A DNA stretch of 5,154 nt from JBHHYS01 sp046757645 (GCA_046757645.1 JBHHYS010000132.1:1-5154), one strand, 5' to 3'. Shown: positions 1 to 4,795, counted from the stretch's first letter. Numbers and translations: made by a program. The notes: generated by a model from the letters alone, not told the origin.

Positions 1-201
1 GATGTGGTCGAGGCCGGCGCCGCCGTAGGGTTCGGGGACGTAGACGCCGGCGAAGCCCAGCTCGGCGGCCTTGCGGAAGTTGTCCCGGGGGAACTCGCTG
101 GTCTCGTCAATTTCCTTGGCGCGCGGCTTGATCTCTTTTTCGGCGAACTCCCGCGCCGTCTTCTGGATCATCTTGTGCTCGTCGCTCAGCTCCAACCGCA
201 T
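1..201 (-). CDS. Acyl-CoA dehydrogenase, N-terminal fragment (cut by window edge)
   Basis: The 67 visible residues start MRLELSDEHKMIQKTAREFA and continue with a charged helix, FPRDNFRKAAELGFAGVYVPE at about residues 37-57, and YGGAGLDH near the window edge. This is the typical all-helical N-terminal domain of acyl-CoA dehydrogenases, the FAD flavoenzymes that carry out alpha,beta-dehydrogenation of acyl-CoA thioesters in the cytoplasm. The YGGAGL turn is a family hallmark. The catalytic glutamate and FAD-binding regions lie outside the window, so chain-length or branched-chain specificity cannot be told. The ATG at 201 is chosen because AGGTGAT, a strong Shine-Dalgarno match, sits 4 bases upstream. 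A putative promoter lies just before it, so the gene probably has its own transcript rather than depending on the HIT gene more than 300 bases upstream. Family assignment is secure; substrate is unknown. Confidence 0.9.
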   Translation of the reverse strand, partial: MRLELSDEHKMIQKTAREFAEKEIKPRAKEIDETSEFPRDNFRKAAELGFAGVYVPEPYGGAGLDHI

Positions 202-228
202 CGGTATCACCTTCCCGGGCGAACAGCG

Positions 229-258
229 ATTCTAGCCGGACGCACCGGATCAGGGCAA
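229..258 (-). promoter_or_regulatory. Putative sigma70 promoter of the acyl-CoA dehydrogenase gene
   Basis: On the minus strand TTGCCC (253-258; 4 of 6 match to TTGACA) is followed after 18 bases by TAGAAT (229-234; 5 of 6 match to TATAAT). The predicted start is near 222-223, giving a leader of about 22 nt that contains the AGGTGAT ribosome binding site. Position and boxes fit, but one -35/-10 pair in GC-rich DNA can arise by chance. Confidence 0.5.
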
Positions 259-305
259 CCCGAGCGCCTTCTTGGGTAGGGCAAGGCCTTGCTTGGCCTG
301 TTTAT

Positions 306-335
306 CCCGAGCGCAGTCGAGGGGAGCGAAGTCGA
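306..335. repeat. Two adjacent GAGCGNAGTCGA repeat units
   Basis: GAGCGCAGTCGA at 309-320 and GAGCGAAGTCGA at 324-335 differ at one base and are offset by 15 bases. The first lies within CCCGAGCGCAGTCGAGGGG (306-324). A nearly identical copy, CCCCGAGCGAAGTCGAGGGG, occurs at 4661-4680 in another spacer, so this is a dispersed intergenic repeat. Similar sequences are common between genes in several bacterial phyla, from general knowledge. No function is evident. Confidence 0.7.
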
Positions 336-368
336 AGTGTGCCTTGCCGCCGCAGCGGAGACCCGGGC

Positions 369-389
369 GGCAGGGGGCAAGCCCCTGCC
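369..389. repeat. GC-rich hairpin in the repeat mosaic
   Basis: GGCAGGGG (369-376) and CCCCTGCC (382-389) form a perfect 8-bp stem around the 5-base loop GCAAG. No T-run follows on either strand, so it does not look like an intrinsic terminator. It lies between the GAGCGNAGTCGA units and the 430-487 palindrome and is probably part of the same repeat mosaic. Confidence 0.55.
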
Positions 390-429
390 CGACCCAAACC
401 AAGTGAATGGTCGCACCAACGAAGCCTGT

Positions 430-487
430 GTCATGCTGAACGGAGTGAAGCATCTCAGGGGAGATTCTTCGCTTCGCTCAGAATGAC
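430..487. repeat. 58-bp imperfect palindrome, dispersed-repeat type
   Basis: Two 27-base arms (430-456 and 461-487) are separated by AGGG. The reverse complement of one arm matches the other at 22 of 27 positions, and each arm ends in a GTCAT..GAC type sequence. The 461-487 arm contains TTCGCTTCGCTCAGAATGAC, a very common intergenic repeat core in many bacteria from general knowledge. It lies 23 bases past the HIT stop codon, where a transcript could fold it into a long 3' hairpin. There is no T-run, so any role in termination or mRNA stability is inference. Confidence 0.75.
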
Positions 488-510
488 ATCGGCTTCGTCG
501 TCGGTCTGTA

Positions 511-993
511 CTACTTCTCGAAGTAGGGTTTAAGTTTGGCGTAGGTGGTGGCCAGGTCTTCGGGCTCGAGGCGGGTTTCGGCGACGGTGGTCATAAAGCT
601 GGTATCGCCGGCCCAGCGGGGCAGCAGGTGCATATGCAGATGACCGGCGACGCCGGCGCCGGCGATCTTGCCCAGGTTCATGCCGAGGTTATAGCCGTCG
701 GGCTTGTATTCGGCGTTCAGGGCACGTTGGACGCGCTGGCAGAGCTGCAGCATTTCCGCCAAGGATTCAGGCGCCAGCCGGTCCAGCTCCCCCAGGTGCT
801 CATAGGGGGCGATCATCACGTGCCCGGTGGTGTAGGGGTAGCGGTTGAGGAGGATGAAGTTCCGCCGGCCGCGAAAGAGGATAAGGCTTTCGCTGTCCTG
901 GTTACGCTTCAGGGCTTCGCAGAAGATGCAAACCTGCTGGGGGCCCGCCTGGCTGACGTAGTGATAGCGCCAGGGCGTCCACAGGTAGTCCAT
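511..993 (-). CDS. HIT-family nucleotide hydrolase / Ap4A phosphorylase-like protein
   Basis: This 160-residue protein has the histidine-triad signature HLHMHLLPRW, with H118, H120 and H122. By family knowledge the middle histidine is the nucleophile that attacks a nucleotide alpha-phosphate. The preceding NLGMNLGKIAGAGVAGHLH (102-120) and the following GDTSFM resemble the HIT branch that includes mycobacterial Ap4A phosphorylase, so diadenosine polyphosphate or nucleotide-adduct turnover in the cytosol is likely; the true substrate is not shown. CIFC (C22, C25) near the N-terminus suggests a structural zinc site, and N50 sits in the usual LNRYPY strand. The length is normal for the group. 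The ATG at 993 lies 3 bases after the ihfB stop and has no clear Shine-Dalgarno sequence, so translation is probably coupled to ihfB and transcription shared with it. Confidence 0.92.
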   Translation of the reverse strand: MDYLWTPWRYHYVSQAGPQQVCIFCEALKRNQDSESLILFRGRRNFILLNRYPYTTGHVMIAPYEHLGELDRLAPESLAEMLQLCQRVQRALNAEYKPDGYNLGMNLGKIAGAGVAGHLHMHLLPRWAGDTSFMTTVAETRLEPEDLATTYAKLKPYFEK

Positions 994-996
994 CGC

Positions 997-1320
997 TCAA
1001 TCGGAGTCGCTGGTCGGGGTGGGTTGACTCGCGGCCGGGCGCCCACCGGTATTGACCACGTCCTTCAGCTCTTTGCTGGGCTTGAAGTAAGGGATGCGTT
1101 TGGGCGGGACATCGACCTTTTCCCCGGTCTTGGGGTTGCGCCCGATGCGGCCGCGGCGCTGGCGGGTGCGAAAGCTGCCGAAGCCCCGGATCTCGATCTT
1201 GTCGTCGCCGCGCAGCGCTTTGACGATGCTCTCGAAGACGGTTTCCACGATGGTTTCGGCTTCCTTGCGGGGAGCCGCGATGGCGCGCGAGACTTCTTCC
1301 ACTAGGTCGGCCTTGGTCAT
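997..1320 (-). CDS. ihfB: Integration host factor beta-like / HU-family DNA-bending protein
   Basis: This 107-residue protein matches the HU/IHF fold: an N-terminal helical dimerisation region (MTKADLVEEV to about residue 37), IEIRGFGSF (42-50), and the DNA-binding arm GRNPKTGEKV (60-69), in which P63 is the proline that intercalates into the minor groove. PYFKPSKELKD (77-87) closes the domain. IEIRGFGSF, GRNPKTGxKV and FKPxKEL are closer to IHF-beta than to typical HU, and placement after rpsA mirrors the E. coli rpsA-ihfB order. Residues 90-107 form a Gly/Pro/Ser/Thr-rich tail ending SDSD, absent from E. coli IHF and probably disordered. It may act as a homodimer, since no alpha partner is visible here. 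GGAGG at 1326-1330, 5 bases before the ATG, supports the start. It has its own promoter and leads into the HIT gene. Confidence 0.93.
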   Translation of the reverse strand: MTKADLVEEVSRAIAAPRKEAETIVETVFESIVKALRGDDKIEIRGFGSFRTRQRRGRIGRNPKTGEKVDVPPKRIPYFKPSKELKDVVNTGGRPAASQPTPTSDSD

Positions 1321-1385
1321 CAGTGCCTCCTCGGTCCCGTAGGGGCGGAGTTAGGGCGTCGGTTCGGGGCCCTGCGGGGACAAGA

Positions 1386-1405
1386 CTGTCGCCCGAGGTC
1401 GACAG
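1386..1405 (-). promoter_or_regulatory. Stem-loop at the predicted 5' end of the ihfB-HIT transcript
   Basis: CTGTCG (1386-1391) and CGACAG (1400-1405) form a perfect 6-bp stem around an 8-base loop. With the predicted start site near 1408, the hairpin would begin about 3 nt into the mRNA. No T-run follows it in the direction of transcription, so it is not a normal terminator for rpsA. A 5' hairpin could protect the mRNA from 5'-end-dependent decay, or the DNA inverted repeat could be a protein site. Both are inference. Confidence 0.45.
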
Positions 1406-1414
1406 CCGGGCGGC

Positions 1415-1444
1415 ATTATAACATTCAGGAAACGAGACAGTTAA
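1415..1444 (-). promoter_or_regulatory. Extended -10 promoter of ihfB-HIT
   Basis: A perfect TATAAT (1415-1420) is preceded by TGT, giving the extended -10 form TGtTATAAT. After an 18-base spacer there is TTAACT (1439-1444; 4 of 6 match to TTGACA). The -35 element overlaps the rpsA stop codon. The predicted start near 1408 leaves a leader of about 87 nt before the ihfB ATG. This lets ihfB-HIT be expressed independently of rpsA, although no terminator separates the two and readthrough is also possible. Confidence 0.75.
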
Positions 1445-3219
1445 GACTTTCCTGTCCCCGCACTCTGTCCTTTGGCGCTCAAGATCTCTTCCAGGGTGGC
1501 CGTGGAACGGGACTGGGTGGAACGGTACTTCTCCAGCGTGCGCCGCTCCAGCTCACTTCTCAGGCTGAGGCCGATGCGGCGCTCGGCCGGATTCAGCTTG
1601 ATGATTTTGAAGTTGTACTCCTGGCCTTGCTCGACCTCCTCGCCGGACTCCTGGGGCAGCTCGGAGATGTGGCAGAGGCCTTCGACGCCCGGGGCGAGCT
1701 CAACGAAAACACCGAAATTCGTGCGGCGCATCACCCGGCCGCGCACCACCTGCTCCACCCGCACCCGGCTGACGTAGCTGGCCCAAGGGTCGGCCTCCAG
1801 GTCTTTCAAGCTCAAGCTCAGCCGGCGGTTCGGCGCATCCACCTTTAACACCTTCACGCTCGCTTCCTGGCCCCGCTTCAGTACCTCCGAGGGCTTCTTC
1901 ACCTTCTTATCCCAGCTCAGGTCGGAGCGATGCACCAGGCCTTCGATCCCCGGCTCCAGCTCCAGAAAAGCGCCAAAGTCAGTGAGGCGGCGCACGCGGC
2001 CCTTGACCACGCTGCCCACCGGGTAGCGCTCGGCGGCGGACTGGAAGGGGTCGGGCTCGGTCTGGCGCAGGCCGAGGGAAACGCGCTGCTCGGAGGGTTG
2101 GACGTCGAGCACGGCCGCCTCGACCCAGTCGCCTTCCTTCAGCACTTGGGAGGGATGGCGGACGCGCTTCGTCCACGACATCTCGGAGATGTGAATCAGT
2201 CCCTCGATCCCGGGCTCGAGTTCCACGAAGGCGCCGTAGTCCACTAGGTGGGTCACCCGGCCGCGCACCCGCTCGCCCATCGGATACTTCTTCGCCACAT
2301 CCTGCCAGGGGTCGGGCTCAAGCTGTTTCAACCCCAAAGAGATGCGCTGCTTTTCGCGGTCGATCTTCAGCACCTTGACCCGGACTTCATCCCCGGGAGA
2401 AACGGCTTCTGAAGGATGGCTGAGGCGGCAGTAGGACATATCCGTGATATGGAGCAGGCCGTCAAGGCCCCCCAGGTCCACAAAGGCGCCGTAGTCGGTG
2501 ATGTTCTTCACCGTGCCGGTGACCACCACCCCTTCCTTCAGCACTTCTTCGAGCAGCTTCTGCCGCTGCGCCTGCTCTTCTTCCAGCAGCAGTCGGCGGC
2601 TGACCACGATGTTGCCCCGGTGCCGGTTGAGCTTCAGGACGCGGCAGGAGAGCTCGCGGCCCAAGAAACCTTCCCAGTGGCGCACTGGGCGCAGGTCCAC
2701 CTGGGAACCGGGCAAAAACGCGGGCAAGGGACGGCGGCCAGGATGGGCGCCGGGGAGATTGATTTCCACTTCCAGGCCGCCCTTGATCCGCCGCACCACC
2801 CGGCAGCGCACCTTGGTGTGCTCCCGGTAGGCGTTCTCCACCTCGTCCCAAAGCTTCAGGCGGTGGGCGCCTTCCGAGGAACAGGGGATGTAGCCGTCGC
2901 GGGCCTGGCTGCCTTCGAGGAGGACTTCGATGGTTTCGCCAGGGTGGATCTGGACCTGGCCGTTTTCATCGGTGAACTCGCCCAGGGGCACCAAGCCTTC
3001 TGACTTGAAGCCCAGGTCCACCGCCACCCCGTCGGCGGTGACGTTGACCACCGTAACGGAACGAATTTCGCCCGTGGTGGGGGCGGCGTCGCCGCTGTAC
3101 TGCTCGAGAAGCTGCTCGAGGCCTGCCGCGTCCAGCTCCTCGTGGTTCGGGGAATCGAACCCAGACGGCTCCGCGGACTCCGAGGGCAACAGTGAATCGT
3201 GGGGCGACTTCGACGACAT
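1441..3219 (-). CDS. rpsA: 30S ribosomal protein S1
   Basis: The 592-residue product is a six-domain S1 protein, which binds mRNA at the small ribosomal subunit and helps load structured or weakly Shine-Dalgarno mRNAs. Counting from the ATG at 3219, S1 repeats lie at about 47-115, 135-209, 231-299, 316-386, 401-473 and 490-556. Repeats 3-6 show the canonical GxVxxxxDYGAFVxL...GLLHISxMSW pattern, for example VTGTVKNITDYGAFVDLGG near 233. Repeats 1-2 are the diverged ribosome-binding type, with FLPGSQVDLRPVR (168-180). Repeat 2 carries an unusual PGAHPGRRPLP insertion (156-166). A low-complexity acidic N-terminus (1-45) and a Ser/Thr-rich C-terminus flank the repeats. The in-frame GTG at 3255 is less likely as start: it has no ribosome binding site, whereas the ATG at 3219 follows GGGGAAAAGA, itself weak. 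A strong promoter and long leader precede it. Confidence 0.96.
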   Translation of the reverse strand: MSSKSPHDSLLPSESAEPSGFDSPNHEELDAAGLEQLLEQYSGDAAPTTGEIRSVTVVNVTADGVAVDLGFKSEGLVPLGEFTDENGQVQIHPGETIEVLLEGSQARDGYIPCSSEGAHRLKLWDEVENAYREHTKVRCRVVRRIKGGLEVEINLPGAHPGRRPLPAFLPGSQVDLRPVRHWEGFLGRELSCRVLKLNRHRGNIVVSRRLLLEEEQAQRQKLLEEVLKEGVVVTGTVKNITDYGAFVDLGGLDGLLHITDMSYCRLSHPSEAVSPGDEVRVKVLKIDREKQRISLGLKQLEPDPWQDVAKKYPMGERVRGRVTHLVDYGAFVELEPGIEGLIHISEMSWTKRVRHPSQVLKEGDWVEAAVLDVQPSEQRVSLGLRQTEPDPFQSAAERYPVGSVVKGRVRRLTDFGAFLELEPGIEGLVHRSDLSWDKKVKKPSEVLKRGQEASVKVLKVDAPNRRLSLSLKDLEADPWASYVSRVRVEQVVRGRVMRRTNFGVFVELAPGVEGLCHISELPQESGEEVEQGQEYNFKIIKLNPAERRIGLSLRSELERRTLEKYRSTQSRSTATLEEILSAKGQSAGTGKS

Positions 3220-3417
3220 TCTTTTCCCCGCAACCCTCAGCCCCGAGCCCGGCACAGACAGCTACCGACTCGAGTGTCCACGAGCGGAAGTACACAGGAG
3301 AACGAGAAGCGAACCGCTACACTTGGTTCGGAGTCCGCTGCCAGTGGATCAGAGATGCCTTCCCTCTCCCCTTCTCAGATGCGTAGCGACCCCCCTTCCG
3401 ATGCCTTCCATCGGAAC
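3220..3417 (-). promoter_or_regulatory. Predicted rpsA 5' leader (about 198 nt) with a repeated GGAAGGCATC motif
   Basis: The leader runs from the predicted start site at 3417 to the rpsA ATG. GGAAGGCATC (minus strand) occurs twice, at 3400-3409 and 3354-3363. The first copy lies in a strong hairpin. The second can fold as AGAG-GGAAGGCAT-CUCU, placing the purine motif in a loop. Only a weak ribosome binding site (GGGGAAAAGA) precedes the ATG. In E. coli S1 represses its own translation through a structured rpsA leader with several hairpins, so a comparable autogenous control is plausible here. That is inference from family behaviour. Confidence 0.5.
3396..3416 (-). promoter_or_regulatory. Perfect 8-bp stem-loop at the predicted +1 of rpsA
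   Basis: TTCCGATG (3396-3403) and CATCGGAA (3409-3416) pair perfectly around a 5-base loop, read GAAGG in the mRNA. The predicted +1 is the G at 3417, so the transcript would start with one base and then this stem, followed by GGGGGG. It may be an mRNA-stabilising 5' hairpin, an S1 binding element or, at DNA level, an operator. The inverted repeat itself is certain; the role is not. Confidence 0.6.
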
Positions 3418-3423
3418 GTCGGC

Positions 3424-3452
3424 ACTATAGCGAATGCCGGGTGCGATGTCAA
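3424..3452 (-). promoter_or_regulatory. Near-consensus sigma70 promoter of rpsA
   Basis: Minus strand: a perfect TTGACA (3447-3452), a spacer of exactly 17 bases, then TATAGT (3424-3429; 5 of 6 match to TATAAT). The predicted start is at 3417. This is the strongest promoter in the window, as expected for an abundant ribosomal protein. The -35 box lies within a 15-bp sequence repeated 121 bases upstream. Confidence 0.85.
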
Positions 3453-3579
3453 CGCCGCCAACTGTGCGATCAGGTAGCGCGGGTTGCCCAAAGGCTACCC
3501 GCAGCTGTTTTTTTACACAAGCCGCAGGAACGCCTACGGCGATCCTGCGCTACCCATGAATGGACGATGTCAACGCCGC
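3444..3579. repeat. 15-bp perfect direct repeat flanking the compound palindrome
   Basis: CGATGTCAACGCCGC occurs at 3444-3458 and at 3565-3579, exactly 121 bases apart. Read on the minus strand each copy contains TTGACA; only the 3444-3458 copy has a -10 box at the right distance. The pair brackets the 82-bp palindrome at 3473-3554, with 14 and 10 extra bases between repeat and palindrome. It could be a target duplication from insertion, or a small local duplication. Confidence 0.8.
3473..3554. mobile_element. 82-bp compound palindrome, REP/MITE-like
   Basis: The element has perfect 8-bp terminal inverted repeats, GGTAGCGC (3473-3480) and GCGCTACC (3547-3554). Inside are two hairpins. The left one (3479-3502) has a 6-bp stem, one T-T mismatch, a 3-bp stem and a CAAA loop. 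The right one (3523-3549) has CGCAGGA/TCCTGCG plus CGCC/GGCG around TAC, with one A-A mismatch. A T7 run (3508-3514) lies between them. It has no coding capacity. Terminal repeats and flanking direct repeats suggest a non-autonomous mobile or REP-like element, but no second copy is visible in the window. Confidence 0.6.
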
Positions 3580-3587
3580 TCGCCGGC

Positions 3588-4334
3588 TCAGCGGGCGTGG
3601 AACTGCGCCTGCTTGACCCGGCGACGAAAGTCTTCGGCTTCGAGTCGCACCACCCGGCACATCTCGTAGAGCCGGGAGCGCATGCGCTCGCCGATGCGGT
3701 CAGCCAATGTGTAGTCCGATGGCGTGGCAGGCCGATCCAGGTAATTCGTGGTCAGCAGGGTGACGCGCTGGTCGTTGTAGCGGGTATTGATGATGTGGGC
3801 GACAGTGTCGAACACCCAATCGGAGGGCTTGCTGGCGCCTAAGTCGTCCAGCAGCAGCACTTCGGTTTCCAGCACCGGCGCCAGCACCTGCATTTCCGTG
3901 GTTTGGGAGACGGGGTTGTAGCTCGCCTGAATGGCTTTCAGCAGTTCACGGAAGTCATAGAAGAGACAGTCGACGCCCTTCTCCGCCAGCGCCTGCAGGA
4001 GAGCTACCGCCAAGTGGGTCTTACCCACTCCACAGGGACCCATGAAGAGCAAGCCGAATTCCTTGTGCGCGGGATACTCCTCGGCGAACCGCTCGGCCAG
4101 GAAGCGGGCCTCGTGCAGGCTGCGATTGAAGGCGGGGTTTTCGGAGATGCTGGTTTCGAAGCTCGAAAAGTCACAATGCTCGTAGCGGGGAGGGATGCGG
4201 GCCGCCGCCAGCCGCCGATCGAACGCCGTCTGCAGCCGGCACTCGCAGCGCACTACCCGGCGCACCCCTCCCTGCTCCACCGGCTTCCAGCCGGTGCCGC
4301 CACAGACGGGACAGGATTTCGTCTCGGAGACCAT
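3588..4334 (-). CDS. DnaC/DnaI-type replicative helicase loader ATPase
   Basis: The 248-residue protein is an AAA+ ATPase of the DnaC/DnaI/IstB group. The N-terminus has a zinc-finger-like set, CPVCGGTGW (C8, C11) with CEC (C30, C32). The ATPase core shows Walker A GPCGVGKT (99-106), Walker B LLLDDLGA (160-167), a sensor-1 TTN (195-197) and the arginine-rich RIGERMRSRLYEM (213-225) typical of the arginine-finger region. By family knowledge such proteins load the replicative helicase onto DNA using ATP. The IS21 helper IstB is related, but no transposase gene or insertion-sequence ends are present and the Cys-rich N-terminus fits primosomal loaders better. The ATG at 4334 has no Shine-Dalgarno sequence. 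A putative promoter would start the mRNA about 5 nt before it. The stop lies 136 bases upstream of the rpsA -35 box. Confidence 0.88.
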   Translation of the reverse strand: MVSETKSCPVCGGTGWKPVEQGGVRRVVRCECRLQTAFDRRLAAARIPPRYEHCDFSSFETSISENPAFNRSLHEARFLAERFAEEYPAHKEFGLLFMGPCGVGKTHLAVALLQALAEKGVDCLFYDFRELLKAIQASYNPVSQTTEMQVLAPVLETEVLLLDDLGASKPSDWVFDTVAHIINTRYNDQRVTLLTTNYLDRPATPSDYTLADRIGERMRSRLYEMCRVVRLEAEDFRRRVKQAQFHAR

Positions 4335-4345
4335 CGGGAGGGAAG

Positions 4346-4374
4346 AGAATAGACGAGCCGGCAGCGAAGAGCAA
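4346..4374 (-). promoter_or_regulatory. Weak putative promoter of the DnaC-like gene
   Basis: Minus strand TTGCTC (4369-4374), a 17-base spacer, then TATTCT (4346-4351). The boxes match consensus at 3 and 4 of 6 positions, so this is tentative. The predicted start near 4339 is only about 5 nt before the ATG, which would make the mRNA nearly leaderless and would explain the lack of a Shine-Dalgarno sequence. Confidence 0.35.
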
Positions 4375-4562
4375 GGCCCGCCCGGGGCCGCTTTGCCGCG
4401 CCGCCCGGGGAAAAAACGCCCACCCGGCTTTCGTCTGGAAGCTAAAGTGAGGTCAGCTCAGGAAGGCAGTATCGGGCAGCCGTCCCACGTTTTTCCATCC
4501 TCACCGACGCACGGATCACAAAACGCTGAAGTCCTGAGCCGCTGTCCCCGAATAGCAAGCAG

Positions 4563-4595
4563 ATTCCTCGTCCCGATAGAATCGGGACTCGGAAT
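4563..4595. repeat. 33-bp nested palindrome
   Basis: ATTCC (4563-4567) pairs with GGAAT (4591-4595) and GTCCCGAT (4570-4577) with ATCGGGAC (4581-4588), separated by a symmetric TC/TC mismatch and an AGA triloop. The outer part resembles the arms of the 430-487 palindrome (GATTC..GAATGAC), so it is probably a variant of the same dispersed family. No T-run follows, so terminator function is not supported. Confidence 0.65.
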
Positions 4596-4654
4596 GACCG
4601 GCTTTGGCTGCGGCGATTCCGATTGTTCGCACCCCAGGCGTGCCTCTAACTTAG

Positions 4655-4682
4655 GTGTCACCCCGAGCGAAGTCGAGGGGTC
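4655..4682. repeat. Dispersed GAGCGAAGTCGA repeat, second locus
   Basis: CCCCGAGCGAAGTCGAGGGG (4661-4680) differs from the copy at 306-324 by one internal base plus the first C. ACCCC and GGGGT at its ends can pair, with CGA/TCG and a bulged A inside. Its translation gives peptides such as VTPSEVEGS, often seen as false hypothetical proteins. It is about 4.3 kb from the first locus and also intergenic. Confidence 0.7.
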
Positions 4683-4742
4683 TGCTTTTAGAACTGGCAG
4701 CTTCTTCACCTGCGTCCGCAGTTACGCTGCGCTCAGTTGACT

Positions 4743-4772
4743 AAAACCCCGCGCTAAAACAGTGCGGGGTTA
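4743..4772 (-). terminator. Intrinsic terminator of the aldolase/phosphatase gene
   Basis: In the direction of transcription AACCCCGC (4764-4771) pairs with GCGGGGTT (4745-4752) around an 11-base loop, followed by a short T-run that completes TTTT at 4743-4746. It begins 24 bases after the stop codon, the normal place for a terminator. The T tract is short, so efficiency may be moderate. On the plus strand there is no useful T-run. Confidence 0.65.
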
Positions 4773-4795
4773 AGAACAAGCCGACGCGAGCCAAA

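Larger units (their letters stand above)
202..510. other. Gene-free spacer holding a mosaic of short palindromic repeats
   Basis: This 309-base spacer separates the HIT stop codon from the acyl-CoA dehydrogenase start. It contains a promoter (229-258), a 12-bp perfect palindrome GCAAGGCCTTGC (281-292), two GAGCGNAGTCGA units (309-335), a GC-rich hairpin (369-389) and a 58-bp imperfect palindrome (430-487). Open frames across it show no start signal and no recognisable domain, and their peptides simply mirror the repeats. No T-rich intrinsic terminator for the HIT gene was found. Confidence 0.75.
4335..4795. other. Gene-free spacer with palindromic repeats and a terminator
   Basis: This 461-base gap lies between the aldolase/phosphatase stop and the DnaC-like start. 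It holds the weak promoter (4346-4374), palindromes at 4563-4595 and 4655-4682, a small CGCAG/CTGCG hairpin with loop TTACG (4717-4731), and a terminator (4743-4772). In 4375-4562 I see nothing beyond a very GC-rich patch (about 4378-4410). Long open frames here lack domains and contain repeat-derived peptides. Confidence 0.7.

Noticed and set aside
289..486. Small plus-strand open frame in the 202-510 spacer
   Set aside because: It is built from the dispersed repeats (GAGCGNAGTCGA and the 430-487 palindrome) and has no start signal.
628..1305. Plus-strand open frame of 225 codons
   Set aside because: It is antisense to the HIT and ihfB genes, whose motifs are unmistakable, and its translation has no recognisable domain. 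High GC makes long antisense frames common.
1321..1440. Intrinsic terminator between rpsA and ihfB
   Set aside because: The only hairpin (1386-1405) has no following T-run and lies downstream of a good ihfB promoter.
2416..3003. Plus-strand open frame of 195 codons inside rpsA
   Set aside because: Shadow of the S1 repeats on the opposite strand; the repeated GAV/GDV pieces mirror the S1 motifs.
3220..3255. Upstream GTG start (3255) for rpsA
   Set aside because: There is no Shine-Dalgarno sequence before it, and the added 12 residues look non-conserved; the ATG at 3219 is the better choice.
3479..3514. Plus-strand intrinsic terminator (hairpin then T7)
   Set aside because: There is no plus-strand gene for it to serve, the T7 is 5 bases from the stem, and the structure is better explained as half of the compound palindrome. 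Blocking antisense transcription remains possible.
3588..4334. IstB of an IS21-family insertion sequence
   Set aside because: No IstA transposase, no insertion-sequence ends, and the Cys-rich N-terminus favours a DnaC/DnaI-type loader.
3903..4352. Plus-strand open frame antisense to the DnaC-like gene
   Set aside because: Overlaps clear Walker A and Walker B coding on the minus strand and shows no domain of its own.
4195..4740. Plus-strand open frame of 181 codons crossing the DnaC-like start and the spacer
   Set aside because: It contains repeat-derived peptide such as VTPSEVEGS and antisense of the DnaC-like N-terminus; no ribosome binding site or domain.
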